From positions 62,001 to 126,000 of the forward strand of contig CACHKQ010000001.1 in the NCBI GenBank assembly GCA_902580445.1: a DNA stretch of 64,000 nt. The letters run 5' to 3'. The notes under the pieces are model-generated. The model ran no database searches and was not told where the DNA came from. It saw only the letters and a program-made list of their open reading frames with translations. The translations under genes and the position numbers were made by a program. The stretch comes from an uncultured Pelagibacteraceae bacterium. GTDB lineage: Bacteria > Pseudomonadota > Alphaproteobacteria > Pelagibacterales > Pelagibacteraceae. This document shows, one piece after another, positions 19,587 to 29,582 of this stretch (positions are counted from its first letter, which is position 1; each line of letters begins with the position of its first letter).

Positions 19587-21881
19587 ATGACAAAAAAATC
19601 AAAAATTGACCATTATACCGATAAAGAAGCACTTGATTTTCATAATAGAGGAAAGTCTGGCAAAATTGAGATAATATCTTCTAAATCTTTAACTACTAAA
19701 AGAGATCTTTCTCTCGCTTACTCTCCGGGTGTAGCAGTTCCTGTTTTGGAAATTTCAAAAAACCCTGACGCTGCATATGAGTATACAAGTAAAGGAAACT
19801 TGGTGGCTGTGATAAGTAATGGTTCAGCTATTCTTGGATTAGGAAATCTGGGTGCATTGGCATCAAAACCTGTAATGGAAGGAAAGGCTGTATTATTTAA
19901 AAGATTTGCCGATATTGATGCAATTGATATTGAAATAGATAATAAGGATTCCGATGAGATAATTAAATGTATAAAAAATATTGGAAATAGTTTTGGTGGA
20001 ATAAATTTAGAGGATATAGCTGCGCCAGATTGTTTTGTTATTGAGAAAAAATTGAGAGAAAGCTTGGATATTCCAATTTTCCATGATGACCAGCATGGTA
20101 CAGCGATTATAACTTCCGCTGCTCTTATAAATGCATTAGATTTATCAAATAAAAAACCAGGTGATGTTAAAATTGTTATAAATGGAGCAGGTGCTTCAGC
20201 ATTGGCTTGTGCAAATCTATTTAAAAGTATTGGTATAAAAACTAAGAATATAATTATGCTCGACAGAAAGGGAGTAATTTATAAAGGCAGAGACAATGTC
20301 GACCAGTTCAAATCTGCATATGCAGTTGAAACAAAATTAAGAACACTTAAGGATGCAATAAAAGGTGCTGATGTATTTTTAGGTTTATCAGCAAAAAATG
20401 TTTTAAATAAAGATATGGTAAAGTCTATGGCTAAGAATCCGATTATATTTGCATGCGCAAATCCAGATCCAGAGATTAAACCTGAATTGGTTGATGAAGT
20501 GAGATCAGATGCGATAGTAGCAACTGGTAGATCTGATTACCCTAATCAAGTTAATAATTTGATTGGATTTCCGTATATATTTCGTGGTGCACTAGACGTA
20601 AGAGCAAAAGAAATAAATGAAGAAATGAAAATAGCAGCGGCTAAGGCAATAGCTACACTTGCTCGTGAGGAAGTTCCAGATGAAGTAGTTAATGCTTATG
20701 GTGGAGAGAGACCTCATTATGGAAAAGAATATATTATTCCATCTACTTTTGACCCAAGATTAATTAGTCGAATACCTGCGGCAGTCGCGCAAGCTGCAAT
20801 GGATAGTGGAGTTGCAAGAAAAAAAATTGCAGATATTGAGACATACAAAGATCAATTAACAAACAGACTTGATCCGTCCATGAGTATCATGCAAGGTATT
20901 AATGCTCAGGTAAAAAAAAGACCAAAAACCGTTGTTTTTGCTGAGGGAGAGGACCAGAATATGCTTAAAGCAGCGGTCGCTTATAAAAATAGTCGATTGG
21001 GAACACCAATTGTAATTGGAAATGAAAAGAGAGTTCAAGAGCAGTTAAAGGAAATAGGATTAGATGAAAATTACAAAATTAAAATTGTGAATTCGACTGA
21101 TAAAGAAAAAAGAGAAATGTATACAAAAAAATTATATGCAAAGTTACAGAGACAAGGACTTCTTGAAAGAGATGTCGATCGGCTTATAAGGAACGATAGA
21201 ATTATTTGGGGATCTTCAATGGTAGAATGTGGAGATGCAGACGCAATGGTGACAGGAAATATTAGACATTATGCTGCCTCTATTGAAAGTTTAAAAAAAG
21301 TTGTTGATGCTAGACCTGGTGAGATTTTATTTGGTCTCAATTTACTTATAACACCAAAAAAAACTGTATTTATTGCAGACACTCAAGTAAATGATTTTCC
21401 ATCTGCAGACAGTTTAATAAAGATTGCAATGTCTAGTGTTAGAGTAGCAAGATTATTTGGTTTTGATCCCAAAGTAGCTTTTTTATCTCATTCCACATTT
21501 GGAAAACCATCATCTAGAAATACAAAGCATGTTAGAGAGGCTATTGAAATTCTAAAGAAAAAGGATGTCGATTTTGATTTTGATGGAGAGATGCAGCCAG
21601 ATGTGGCCTTAAATCCCAAATATAAGGAAACATATCCTTTTTCTAAAATTGTAGGTAATGCAAACATCCTAATTATGCCTGCTCTTCACAGTGCTGCAAT
21701 ATCAACTAAACTTATGAAGACTATTGGCGGCGCTAAAACAATTGGTCCGCTTTTAATTGGACTTGGTTTACCAATTGAAATAGCTCCTTTGAGGTCGTCT
21801 TCAAATGATATTTTGAACTTGGCATCAATTGCTGCCTTCTCCTCTGAAGTTATAGATTATAATAATAAAAAAAAGAATTAG
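19587..21881 (+). CDS. maeB: NADP-dependent malic enzyme with phosphotransacetylase-like domain
   Basis: Converts malate to pyruvate and CO2. The 764-residue protein is the long MaeB form: a malic enzyme part (about 1-430, with LAYSPGVAVPVLEI, FHDDQHGTAIITSAAL and the NAD(P) loop VINGAGASALACANL) fused to a phosphotransacetylase-like domain (about 440-760). In characterised MaeB proteins the second domain is regulatory (acetyl-CoA binding) rather than catalytic. The gene stands alone, divergent from murJ, and its last 4 bp overlap the convergent BON lipoprotein gene. Confidence 0.96.
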   Translation: MTKKSKIDHYTDKEALDFHNRGKSGKIEIISSKSLTTKRDLSLAYSPGVAVPVLEISKNPDAAYEYTSKGNLVAVISNGSAILGLGNLGALASKPVMEGKAVLFKRFADIDAIDIEIDNKDSDEIIKCIKNIGNSFGGINLEDIAAPDCFVIEKKLRESLDIPIFHDDQHGTAIITSAALINALDLSNKKPGDVKIVINGAGASALACANLFKSIGIKTKNIIMLDRKGVIYKGRDNVDQFKSAYAVETKLRTLKDAIKGADVFLGLSAKNVLNKDMVKSMAKNPIIFACANPDPEIKPELVDEVRSDAIVATGRSDYPNQVNNLIGFPYIFRGALDVRAKEINEEMKIAAAKAIATLAREEVPDEVVNAYGGERPHYGKEYIIPSTFDPRLISRIPAAVAQAAMDSGVARKKIADIETYKDQLTNRLDPSMSIMQGINAQVKKRPKTVVFAEGEDQNMLKAAVAYKNSRLGTPIVIGNEKRVQEQLKEIGLDENYKIKIVNSTDKEKREMYTKKLYAKLQRQGLLERDVDRLIRNDRIIWGSSMVECGDADAMVTGNIRHYAASIESLKKVVDARPGEILFGLNLLITPKKTVFIADTQVNDFPSADSLIKIAMSSVRVARLFGFDPKVAFLSHSTFGKPSSRNTKHVREAIEILKKKDVDFDFDGEMQPDVALNPKYKETYPFSKIVGNANILIMPALHSAAISTKLMKTIGGAKTIGPLLIGLGLPIEIAPLRSSSNDILNLASIAAFSSEVIDYNNKKKN

Positions 21882-22489
21882 TTTTTATTTCTGCTTAAAT
21901 CTTCAACTAAAATAATACTTGGTATTACTTCTTTCAAACCATAAATATTTTTAGTTTCATTGATGACTGCCTTTTTTTCATCTTTTGTAATTGAAATTCC
22001 AAATATATAGGTTTTCCCATTAATTGTATCAATATTATAGTTTGAGGCTTTAATCGATTTATTAAAAATCATTGCAGTTCTTAACTGTGAGGTTATTAAA
22101 ATATCTTTGGCAGTACTTTTAAAATTAGTCTCTCCTTTTATATTAATTGCACTTTTCACAGATCTAACACCTTTTGTTTCCCATGCTAATTTAGTAATTT
22201 TAAGTTTATCCTCAGGTTCATCTACTTTGCCTGATAAAAAAATATTTCCATCTAAAACCTTAACCCCTATCGAAACAAGATATTTTTTTTTAGTCAACGC
22301 AAGTCTTCCAATTAAATTTTTTTGCATAATTGAGTCATCAATTTGCATTCCAACCGTCCTTGGATCAAAAGCCACACTTACACCTGAACCGAATACACCA
22401 ACTGATGAACTCCCTACACAGGAATTTAATAACAAATTGATTAAAATTAATTTAAATAAAATCGAAATTATTTTTTTATTTGCAAACAT
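21878..22489 (-). CDS. BON-domain outer-membrane lipoprotein (DolP/OsmY-like)
   Basis: A 203-residue lipoprotein: signal peptide with lipobox LLLNSC (Cys24), a short Gly/Ser/Val linker, then two BON domains (about 55-125 and 130-195; the first reads VKVLDGNIFLSGKVDEPEDK...AWETKGVRSVKSAI). In E. coli the two-BON lipoprotein DolP (YraP) supports outer-membrane integrity and is encoded near rsmI and lpoA. The same neighbours are present here: rsmI overlaps it by 22 bp and an LpoA-like gene follows divergently. Function by analogy only. Confidence 0.88.
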   Translation of the reverse strand: MFANKKIISILFKLILINLLLNSCVGSSSVGVFGSGVSVAFDPRTVGMQIDDSIMQKNLIGRLALTKKKYLVSIGVKVLDGNIFLSGKVDEPEDKLKITKLAWETKGVRSVKSAINIKGETNFKSTAKDILITSQLRTAMIFNKSIKASNYNIDTINGKTYIFGISITKDEKKAVINETKNIYGLKEVIPSIILVEDLSRNKN

Positions 22490-23307
22490 AAGTTATAAAT
22501 TTCTTTTTTCGGCAATTTATTTTTTTCTGAGACTAAATTTACTACATCACGTACAGAATATCTTTTTAAATATTTGCTAATTTCAAGTTTTAGGTTTTTT
22601 TTATCAACATTGTTGTCTTTTAAAACACTTTTTTTTCCTATATTTGATATTATAACTGTTAATTCACCCTTTAATTTAGTCTTGAAGCTGTTAAGATTTT
22701 TTAAATTTGTCCTGTAAAAATTCTCATGTATCTTTGTCATTTCTTTTGCAATAAATATATCCCTTTCGCCAAAATATTTTTTAAAAAATTTTATATAATA
22801 ATTGATTTTTATTGATGGTATAAAAAAAACAATACAAAAATTATAATTTTTTAAATTAATAAATACTTTTTCAATTTCTTTTTCCTTTTTGGGTAAAAAA
22901 CCATAAAAAAAATATTTGTCATCAAAACCGGACATGCTGGTCGCTGTTGTAATTGCTGAAACACCGGGTACTGGAAATATTTTGAAATTTTTTTTAATAC
23001 ATTCCTTTAAGAGAAGTGAGCCAGGGTCAGATAAAATGGGTGTACCAGCATCTGAGATTAAAGCAATTTTTTCACCACCCATAATTGAGTTAATTACATA
23101 TGGTAATAATTTTTTTTCATTAAATTTGTGATAAGAGACAAGTTTGTTTTTAATTTTATAATGATTTAATAATTTTATTGATCTTCGTGTATCCTCACAC
23201 AAAATTTTATCAGAATTTTTAAGTACATTTAAAGCTCTTAATGTAATATCTTCAAGGTTACCTATTGGTGTTGAAACAATATATAAACCTGGTAATAAAT
23301 TATTCAT
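22468..23307 (-). CDS. rsmI: 16S rRNA (cytidine-1402-2'-O)-methyltransferase
   Basis: RsmI methylates the ribose of C1402 in the 30S decoding centre. The 279-residue tetrapyrrole-methylase-fold protein shows GLYIVSTPIGNLEDITLRAL at the N-terminus, LCEDTRRSIKLLNHY, and the SAM-site segment ALISDAGTPILSDPGSLLLKE. The C-terminal region is Lys-rich. Its start lies only 4 bp from the start of the divergent LpoA-like gene, so neither gene has a separate promoter region in the gap. Confidence 0.96.
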   Translation of the reverse strand: MNNLLPGLYIVSTPIGNLEDITLRALNVLKNSDKILCEDTRRSIKLLNHYKIKNKLVSYHKFNEKKLLPYVINSIMGGEKIALISDAGTPILSDPGSLLLKECIKKNFKIFPVPGVSAITTATSMSGFDDKYFFYGFLPKKEKEIEKVFINLKNYNFCIVFFIPSIKINYYIKFFKKYFGERDIFIAKEMTKIHENFYRTNLKNLNSFKTKLKGELTVIISNIGKKSVLKDNNVDKKNLKLEISKYLKRYSVRDVVNLVSEKNKLPKKEIYNLCLQIKK

Positions 23308-23311
23308 ATTT

Positions 23312-24475
23312 ATGAAAAAAAAAAATTTATTAATTTTAACTTATCTACTAATAAGTTTTAATACTTATGTTTTTTCAGCTGAGGATAAAAATAGAAATTT
23401 ATTAAAAATTGGGGTTTTGGCACCTTTTTCTGGTGAGCTAAAAGATTTAGGAGAAGAAATACTCTATTCAATTAACATTGCTTTACACGACTTAGGAAAT
23501 CCAAATATTAAAATATTTCCTCGCGATTCAGGATCTCAAAATGAAAAAATACTTGATGCATGTAGTAAGTTTCAAAATAATGAGATAAAAATCGTAATTG
23601 GTCCTGTACAATCAAAACAAATAAATAAGCTTAGTGGGTGCGAAAATATAATCTTCCTGTCTTTGTCTAACATGAGCTCAGATGTAAATAAAAATATTAT
23701 AATGTTAGGCATTAATCTTGAATCTCAGTTATTATCAATAAAAAATTTTATAGAAAAGAAAAAGAGAAATAAAACATTAATACTATTTCCTAAGAATAAC
23801 TATACAAAACATATAGAAAAAAATATTTCAGATGTTAATTTTACTAATTCAAAAATATTTAAATACGACCAAGATCCAGAAAAATTAACCAAACAAATTG
23901 AGAAACTAACAAATTACAAGCAAAGAAAAATAAATTTAGAAACAAGAATTAAAAAACTGGAGGGATCAGATCAACCAAAAGAATTGAAAGAATTAAATAG
24001 GTTAAAACAAAAATATACTCTTGGGAAAATAAACTTTGACTCAATTATAATTCTGGATTTCGGTGATAGTCTTAAAAGTGTTCTTACTTCATTAGCCTAT
24101 ACAGATGTGTCAGGTGAAGAAATATTAATTGTAACTAGTAATCAATGGTTTGACCAAAGTCTTATAGCGGAAACGTCAATTAAAAATCTTTACTTCCCAT
24201 CAATAGATTTTAAAAATTTTAAAAATTTTAAAGAAAATTTCTTTAAAATTTATAAATATAATCCAACTGAAATATCTATATTAGGTTATGATGCTGTTGG
24301 ATTGGTTTATTATGCCTGGAGAAAGTCTGGTGAAATAAAATCTGTAAATGATTTTAATTTTAAAAAGGATATCAAGGGAAAAGTTGGAGAATTTAATATT
24401 TCAGATAATAAAGTAATTCAAAAATTAAATGTTTATAATATTAAAGATGGTAATTTTACTAAATATAATTTTTAA
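23312..24475 (+). CDS. LpoA/LppC-like periplasmic penicillin-binding-protein activator
   Basis: A 387-residue exported protein with signal peptide (LLILTYLLISFNTYVFSA, cut near residue 22) and a type 1 periplasmic-binding fold: LKIGVLAPFSGELKDLGEEI, IKIFPRDSGSQNEKIL and late in the protein ILGYDAVGLVYYAWRKSG. No lipobox Cys is visible, unlike E. coli LpoA. Position beside rsmI matches the conserved rsmI-lpoA neighbourhood, so an activator of peptidoglycan synthases is the best guess. An alternative is an orphan Leu/Ile/Val-type binding protein, but no transporter genes are adjacent. Confidence 0.8.
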   Translation: MKKKNLLILTYLLISFNTYVFSAEDKNRNLLKIGVLAPFSGELKDLGEEILYSINIALHDLGNPNIKIFPRDSGSQNEKILDACSKFQNNEIKIVIGPVQSKQINKLSGCENIIFLSLSNMSSDVNKNIIMLGINLESQLLSIKNFIEKKKRNKTLILFPKNNYTKHIEKNISDVNFTNSKIFKYDQDPEKLTKQIEKLTNYKQRKINLETRIKKLEGSDQPKELKELNRLKQKYTLGKINFDSIIILDFGDSLKSVLTSLAYTDVSGEEILIVTSNQWFDQSLIAETSIKNLYFPSIDFKNFKNFKENFFKIYKYNPTEISILGYDAVGLVYYAWRKSGEIKSVNDFNFKKDIKGKVGEFNISDNKVIQKLNVYNIKDGNFTKYNF

Positions 24476-25049
24476 TTTTTCCTTCTAATTTTTTATAAGC
24501 TATATATCTGTGGTCAATAAGAAGTTTTTTTTTATAATCCATTTCAGCAAAAGTTTTTGAGTATCCATTAGGAACAAATATTGGATCATAACCAAAACCG
24601 TTTAAACCCTTTTTTTCAGATATATTGCCTTCAATCTTTCCAACCTCGGTTATAAATTTCTTATTCCCCCAGTAAATTGTTAGGCTGCTAATGAATCTTG
24701 CTTTAGTGCCTTTGTTTGCTTTTTTAACTTTTTTCAAAATTTCTGTCATAGCTTTATCAAAACTACCAAAATCTTTTGCCCATCTTGCCGAGTAAATACC
24801 TGGTTGATTATTTAAGCATTCAACTTCTAACCCAGAGTCATCTGATAATGTAATTAATTTTGACTTTTCATTAAAATATTTAGCTTTAAGTAAAGAATTG
24901 GCAGCAAAAGTTTTTCCGGTCTCATCTGGACTTTCAATATTTAAACTATTTGGTGAAATTTTATATATTTTCGCAGGTAATAAGTCAGAAATCTCCTTAA
25001 ATTTACCCTTATTATGGGTGCCAATTAAAATTTTATCTATTTTATACAT
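24459..25049 (-). CDS. rdgB: dITP/XTP pyrophosphatase
   Basis: Cleans the nucleotide pool by hydrolysing ITP, dITP and XTP to monophosphates. The 196-residue HAM1-family protein has ILIGTHNKGKFKEISDLL at the N-terminus, ITLSDDSGLEVECLNNQPG (about residues 68-86) with the metal-binding acidic residues, and NGFGYDPIFVPNGYSKTFAEM near the C-terminus. The 3' end overlaps the convergent LpoA-like gene by 17 bp, and it diverges from grpE with a 39-bp gap. Confidence 0.97.
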   Translation of the reverse strand: MYKIDKILIGTHNKGKFKEISDLLPAKIYKISPNSLNIESPDETGKTFAANSLLKAKYFNEKSKLITLSDDSGLEVECLNNQPGIYSARWAKDFGSFDKAMTEILKKVKKANKGTKARFISSLTIYWGNKKFITEVGKIEGNISEKKGLNGFGYDPIFVPNGYSKTFAEMDYKKKLLIDHRYIAYKKLEGKIKNYI

Positions 25050-25053
25050 GCAT

Positions 25054-25081
25054 CTGGAAATTAAATAAATTGTAACTATAT
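25054..25081 (+). promoter_or_regulatory. Putative heat-shock (RpoH-type) promoter of grpE
   Basis: CTGGAA at 25054-25059 and CTATAT at 25076-25081 are separated by exactly 16 nt, and the grpE ATG follows 7 nt later. The same layout occurs before dnaK and hslV. The match to a sigma-32 consensus (CTTGAA / CCCATAT-like) is imperfect in the second half-site, so the call depends mainly on the shared geometry. Confidence 0.5.
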
Positions 25082-25088
25082 AGCAAGT

Positions 25089-25655
25089 ATGAATGATTTA
25101 AATGATGAAAGAAAACTAGAAGAAAGTGAAGAAAAAAAAGATGATAAATTATCTGTCGAAGAAAAATTAAAGAATTCAGAAGATAAATTATTAAGATCAT
25201 TGGCGGAGATTGAAAACCAACGAAATAGATTTGAGAAGGAAATTAAAGAGGCTATTGATTTTGGAAGTTTTAATTTTGCACGAGAAAGTTTGGCAATACT
25301 AGACAATCTTAGAAGGGCACATAGTTCTATAAAGAATGATCAGGCGTTTAAAAATAATAAAGATATAGACAAGTTTTTAGAAAACATAGAAATTATTGAA
25401 AAGGATATTCTCTCAATTTTCAAAAAAAATAAAATAGAAAAAATTGACACGAGTAACAAAAAATTTGACCCCAATTTTCACCAAGCAATGACTGAAATTG
25501 AAAATGACAAAGTTGAGCCTGGTAAGATAATTCAAGAGATACAAGCTGGATATATGTATGGTGACAGACTGCTTAGACCTTCTTTAGTTGCTGTTTCAAA
25601 AAAAATTGTGCAAAAAGATGAAAAAAATAAGGAAAATGATGAAAAAAAATCTTAG
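25089..25655 (+). CDS. grpE: Nucleotide exchange factor GrpE
   Basis: GrpE releases ADP from DnaK in the Hsp70 cycle. The 188-residue protein has a Glu/Lys-rich coiled-coil N-terminus (about 1-75, including [19 protein letters not shown]) and the C-terminal beta domain, with [13 protein letters not shown] and [18 protein letters not shown], the conserved family signature. It is followed by dnaK after 44 bp and dnaJ, forming a complete KJE chaperone set. hrcA, often upstream of grpE in alphaproteobacteria, is absent here. Confidence 0.97.
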   Translation: MNDLNDERKLEESEEKKDDKLSVEEKLKNSEDKLLRSLAEIENQRNRFEKEIKEAIDFGSFNFARESLAILDNLRRAHSSIKNDQAFKNNKDIDKFLENIEIIEKDILSIFKKNKIEKIDTSNKKFDPNFHQAMTEIENDKVEPGKIIQEIQAGYMYGDRLLRPSLVAVSKKIVQKDEKNKENDEKKS

Positions 25656-25661
25656 TAATCC

Positions 25662-25689
25662 CTTGTATAAAGCAAATCAAGCACCATAT
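25662..25689 (+). promoter_or_regulatory. Putative heat-shock (RpoH-type) promoter of dnaK
   Basis: CTTGTA at 25662-25667 and CCATAT at 25684-25689 are 16 nt apart; the dnaK ATG is 10 nt further on. The half-sites resemble the sigma-32 recognition sequence. A start about 7 nt after the second half-site would leave a leader of only a few bases, and no Shine-Dalgarno sequence is seen before the ATG. Confidence 0.6.
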
Positions 25690-25699
25690 ACCATTTATT

Positions 25700-27634
25700 A
25701 TGAGTAGAGTAATAGGAATAGATTTAGGAACAACAAATTCGTGCGTTGCTATAATGGACGGCAAGCAAGCTAAAGTTATTGAAAATGCTGAGGGTCAAAG
25801 AACAACTCCTTCGGTAGTTGCCTTTCTTGAAAAAGATGAGAAATTAGTTGGACAGCCTGCGAAGAGACAAGCGGTAACTAATCCAAATGATACAATTTTT
25901 GCTGCTAAAAGACTTATAGGCAGAACTTTCGATGATCAATCAGTAAAGAAAGACATTGAAAAAGTTCCTTTTAAGATAGTCAAGTCAGATAAAAATGATG
26001 CGTGGATAGAGGCTAAAGGTAAAAAATATTCTCCATCACAAATATCAGCTTTTATTCTTCAGAAGATGAAAGAAACGGCAGAAAAATATTTAGGTCAGCC
26101 AGTTACACAGGCTGTAATTACTGTTCCTGCATATTTCAATGATGCTCAAAGACAGGCTACGAAAGACGCAGGTAAAATTGCTGGTCTTGAAGTTTTAAGA
26201 ATTATTAATGAACCAACTGCAGCCTCTTTGGCTTATGGTCTAGATAAAAAGGGTGGACAGAAAATTGCTGTTTATGATTTAGGTGGCGGCACTTTTGATG
26301 TTTCTGTTTTAGAAATAGGCGATGGTGTATTTGAAGTAAAGTCGACTAATGGGGACACTTTTTTAGGCGGAGAAGATTTTGACGATACAATTGTAGACTA
26401 CTTGGTTTCAGAATTTAAAAAAGATAGCGGTATTGATTTAAAAACAGATAAGCTTGCTTTGCAAAGATTGAAGGAAGCAGCGGAAAAGGCTAAAATTGAG
26501 TTATCGTCTGCAACTCAAACTGAAATTAATTTGCCCTTTATTACGGCTGATAAAACAGGTCCAAAACATATAAATTTAAAATTTACAAGAGCTAAACTCG
26601 AAGCTTTAGTTGAAAGCTTAGTCGAAAGAACTTTAGAACCTTGTAAAACAGCTCTTAAGGACTCTGGTTTTTCAGCAGCAGAGATAAACGAAGTTGTTCT
26701 TGTTGGTGGAATGACAAGAATGCCAAAAATAGTTGAAACTGTAAAAAATTTCTTTGGTAAAGATCCAAACAAAAGTGTCAACCCAGATGAAGTAGTTGCA
26801 ATGGGGGCGGCTATTCAAGCTGGAGTTTTGCAGGGTGATGTGAAAGATGTCTTGTTATTAGATGTAACTCCATTGTCTCTTGGTATTGAAACTTTAGGGG
26901 GTGTTTCTACAAAATTAATAGATAAAAATACAACTATTCCTACAAAAAAAAGCCAAACTTTTTCTACTGCTGAAGATAATCAGCCAGCTGTCTCTATAAG
27001 AGTTCTCCAAGGTGAAAGAGAAATGGCTGCAGACAATAAAGTTTTAGGTAATTTTGAACTTGTGGGTATTGCACCTGCACCAAGAGGTGTTCCGCAGATT
27101 GAGGTAACTTTTGATATAGATGCTAACGGTATTGTTAATGTTTCTGCAAAAGATAAAGGCACAGGAAAGGAACAAAAAATACAAATTCAAGCTTCCGGCG
27201 GCCTATCAGAAGATGAAATAAAAAATATGGTAAAAGATGCTGAGGCAAATAAAGAAACTGACAAAAAAAAGAGAGAGTCTGTTGATGCAAGAAATCAAGC
27301 AGATACAATGATACACTCTACAGAAAAAAACCTTAAAGAACATGGTTCTAAAATAAGTGAAGCCGAAAAGAAAGCTATAGAAACAGCAGTTTCAGATTTA
27401 AGAAACTCATTAAAAGGCACTGATACTGAAGATGTGAAGAAAAAAACCCAATCTTTGATCCAGGCGTCAATGAAACTGGGCGAAGCAGTTTATAAAGATC
27501 AGCAAAAAGCTAATGAAAAATCAGGTAAAGATCAGAACAATAAAGTCAATAAGGGTAGTGATGAAAAGGAAAAAGATAACGTTGTTGATGCTGAAGTTGT
27601 AGATTCAAAAGAAGATAAAGAAAAAAGAGCTTAA
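25700..27634 (+). CDS. dnaK: Molecular chaperone DnaK (Hsp70)
   Basis: The central Hsp70 chaperone. At 644 residues it is full length, with [17 protein letters not shown] at the N-terminus, [20 protein letters not shown] (about 192-211), [12 protein letters not shown] (about 334-345), and the substrate-binding domain with [14 protein letters not shown] (about 390-403). The C-terminal lid ends in a Lys/Glu-rich tail with VVDAEVVD before a non-standard Lys-Arg-Ala end. It is encoded between grpE and dnaJ. Confidence 0.99.
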   Translation: MSRVIGIDLGTTNSCVAIMDGKQAKVIENAEGQRTTPSVVAFLEKDEKLVGQPAKRQAVTNPNDTIFAAKRLIGRTFDDQSVKKDIEKVPFKIVKSDKNDAWIEAKGKKYSPSQISAFILQKMKETAEKYLGQPVTQAVITVPAYFNDAQRQATKDAGKIAGLEVLRIINEPTAASLAYGLDKKGGQKIAVYDLGGGTFDVSVLEIGDGVFEVKSTNGDTFLGGEDFDDTIVDYLVSEFKKDSGIDLKTDKLALQRLKEAAEKAKIELSSATQTEINLPFITADKTGPKHINLKFTRAKLEALVESLVERTLEPCKTALKDSGFSAAEINEVVLVGGMTRMPKIVETVKNFFGKDPNKSVNPDEVVAMGAAIQAGVLQGDVKDVLLLDVTPLSLGIETLGGVSTKLIDKNTTIPTKKSQTFSTAEDNQPAVSIRVLQGEREMAADNKVLGNFELVGIAPAPRGVPQIEVTFDIDANGIVNVSAKDKGTGKEQKIQIQASGGLSEDEIKNMVKDAEANKETDKKKRESVDARNQADTMIHSTEKNLKEHGSKISEAEKKAIETAVSDLRNSLKGTDTEDVKKKTQSLIQASMKLGEAVYKDQQKANEKSGKDQNNKVNKGSDEKEKDNVVDAEVVDSKEDKEKRA

Positions 27635-27661
27635 GACTAAATAATAGGGGCAAAGTTTCTT

Positions 27662-28795
27662 ATGTCAAAAAGAGATTATTACGAAGTCTTAGGTGTAAAT
27701 AAATCCGCGAAAAAAGAAGAAATCAAAAAAGCATATAGAAAATTAGCTCTTAAATTTCACCCCGATAAAAATAAAGGGGATAAAGCAGCTGAAGAAAAAT
27801 TTAAAGAAGCAAGTGAGGCCTACCATGTCTTGTCAGACGAAAAAAGGAAGGCAAATTATGATCAATTCGGTCACGCAGCTTTTCAAAGTGGTGGGCAAGG
27901 AGGATTTGGTAATTTTGATTTTTCTTCATCATTTTCCGACATTTTTGAAGATGTATTTGGTGACTTCGGAGATTTTGGTTTCGGTGGCGCGAGATCTGGA
28001 AGAGGTAGAACCATCAACAGAGGTAGTGATCTAAGATACGATATTTCTATTGGACTTCATGATGCTTTCTCAGGTACAGAAAAAAATATTAGTTATACGA
28101 CTTACAAAAAATGTAAAACGTGTTCTGGCAGCGGTGCCAAACCAGGTTCTAAACCAACTTCTTGCAGCTATTGTAATGGACAAGGCAAGGTAAGATCTAG
28201 CCAAGGTTTTTTTACAATTCAACAAACTTGTCCTGAGTGTAGTGGTGAAGGTGAAAAAATTTCAAACCCATGTTCGAGTTGCACAGGTATTGGCAAAACT
28301 CAATCAAATGAGTCAGTTTCTGTTAAAATTCCAAAAGGGGTTGATGATGGTACCAGAATAAGACTTGCTGGAAAGGGTGAGGCTGGCATCAAAGGTGGTT
28401 CGAATGGTGACTTATATTTATTTATTTCAGTAGAACCTCATAATATTTTTAAAAGATCAGAAGAAAATCTTTATTATGAATTGCCAATTTCTATAGCTGA
28501 TGCAGCTTTAGGAACAACTGTTGAAGTGCCTTCAATTGACGGTGGCAAAACAAAAATTAAAATTCCATCAGGAACTCAAAGTGGCAAACAACTCAGACTA
28601 AAAGGTAAAGGAATGCCAATATTAAGAAGAAATATAATAGGGGACCTTTATATAAGAATTGTTACAGAAGTACCAACATCTTTAACCAAGAAACAGAAAG
28701 AATTACTTGTTGAATTTAAAACTTTAGAAGATACTAAATCTAATCCACTAATTAAAAATTTTTTTGAAAAAGCAAAAAAATTTTGGAGAAATTAG
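27662..28795 (+). CDS. dnaJ: Chaperone protein DnaJ
   Basis: The Hsp40 partner that stimulates DnaK ATPase activity. The 377-residue protein has a J domain with the HPDK motif ([10 protein letters not shown], about residues 31-40), a Gly/Phe-rich linker (about 72-115), four zinc-binding CxxCxGxG repeats (starting [24 protein letters not shown] and CSSCTGIG), and the C-terminal beta domains. An AGGGG sequence precedes the ATG by about 13 nt. It starts 27 bp after dnaK and abuts dapB without a gap. Confidence 0.98.
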   Translation: MSKRDYYEVLGVNKSAKKEEIKKAYRKLALKFHPDKNKGDKAAEEKFKEASEAYHVLSDEKRKANYDQFGHAAFQSGGQGGFGNFDFSSSFSDIFEDVFGDFGDFGFGGARSGRGRTINRGSDLRYDISIGLHDAFSGTEKNISYTTYKKCKTCSGSGAKPGSKPTSCSYCNGQGKVRSSQGFFTIQQTCPECSGEGEKISNPCSSCTGIGKTQSNESVSVKIPKGVDDGTRIRLAGKGEAGIKGGSNGDLYLFISVEPHNIFKRSEENLYYELPISIADAALGTTVEVPSIDGGKTKIKIPSGTQSGKQLRLKGKGMPILRRNIIGDLYIRIVTEVPTSLTKKQKELLVEFKTLEDTKSNPLIKNFFEKAKKFWRN

Positions 28796-29572
28796 ATGAA
28801 AAAAATTAAATTGGCTATAACTGGGGGTCTTGGAAGAATGGGCCAACAAATTATCAATTCTTCAAAAAAAGATAAAAAATTTAAAATTATTTCTGTAACC
28901 GAAAGTAAAATTTTTAATAAAAAAATTTCAGGCTTTAAACTTCAGATTAATTCAAAAAATGTATTTAGAAATGCACAAGTTATTATAGATTTTTCAACAC
29001 CTAAATGTACTTTAGAAATTTTGAAAATTGCATCAGTATTGAGAAAAAAAGTAATTATTGGAACAACGGGTTTTTCAAACAAAGAAGAAAAATTAATAAA
29101 AAAATATTCAAGGAAAATACCTATTTTAAAAGCTGGAAACATGAGCCTTGGGGTTAATTTATTAGTTTATTTAACAGAAATAGCGTCTAGATCTCTCGGT
29201 AATAGTTTTTTAAGTAAAGTTTACGAAGTACACCATAAACATAAAAAAGATCATCCATCGGGCACAGCTTTGATGCTTGGAAAAGGTATAGCAACAGGTA
29301 AAAAATTAAATCTAAATAGAATTATGGGAAAAAAATATTTAAATAAAAAATCATTTCCTTTTAGCAAAAAAACTAATTTTAACTCTCTCAGAAAAGGCAA
29401 AGTTGTTGGTGAGCATGAGGTAAAATTCTCCAGCGGAAAAGAAATAGTCACTTTAAACCATGAGTCATTTGATCGGGCATTATACTCTGAAGGTGCTTTG
29501 GCTGCTGCAAAATGGTTAATTAATAAAAAACCAGGTTTATACTCTATGAAAAATGTTTTAAATTTTAAATAA
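28796..29572 (+). CDS. dapB: 4-hydroxy-tetrahydrodipicolinate reductase
   Basis: Catalyses the second committed step of the diaminopimelate/lysine pathway. The 258-residue protein has the NAD(P)-binding start KLAITGGLGRMGQQII, VIIDFSTPKCTLEIL, VIIGTTGFSNKEEKLIKK, the GNMSLGVNLL segment, and the substrate-site signature EVHHKHKKDHPSGTALMLGK (about 144-163). It follows dnaJ directly, with its ATG next to the dnaJ stop, so it is probably transcribed with the chaperone genes. Confidence 0.97.
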   Translation: MKKIKLAITGGLGRMGQQIINSSKKDKKFKIISVTESKIFNKKISGFKLQINSKNVFRNAQVIIDFSTPKCTLEILKIASVLRKKVIIGTTGFSNKEEKLIKKYSRKIPILKAGNMSLGVNLLVYLTEIASRSLGNSFLSKVYEVHHKHKKDHPSGTALMLGKGIATGKKLNLNRIMGKKYLNKKSFPFSKKTNFNSLRKGKVVGEHEVKFSSGKEIVTLNHESFDRALYSEGALAAAKWLINKKPGLYSMKNVLNFK

Positions 29573-29582
29573 ATTTAAAACA

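Noticed and set aside
22107-22580. 157-codon plus-strand frame opposite the BON lipoprotein and rsmI
   Set aside because: The opposite strand carries clear domains in both genes; the frame shows no recognisable motif.
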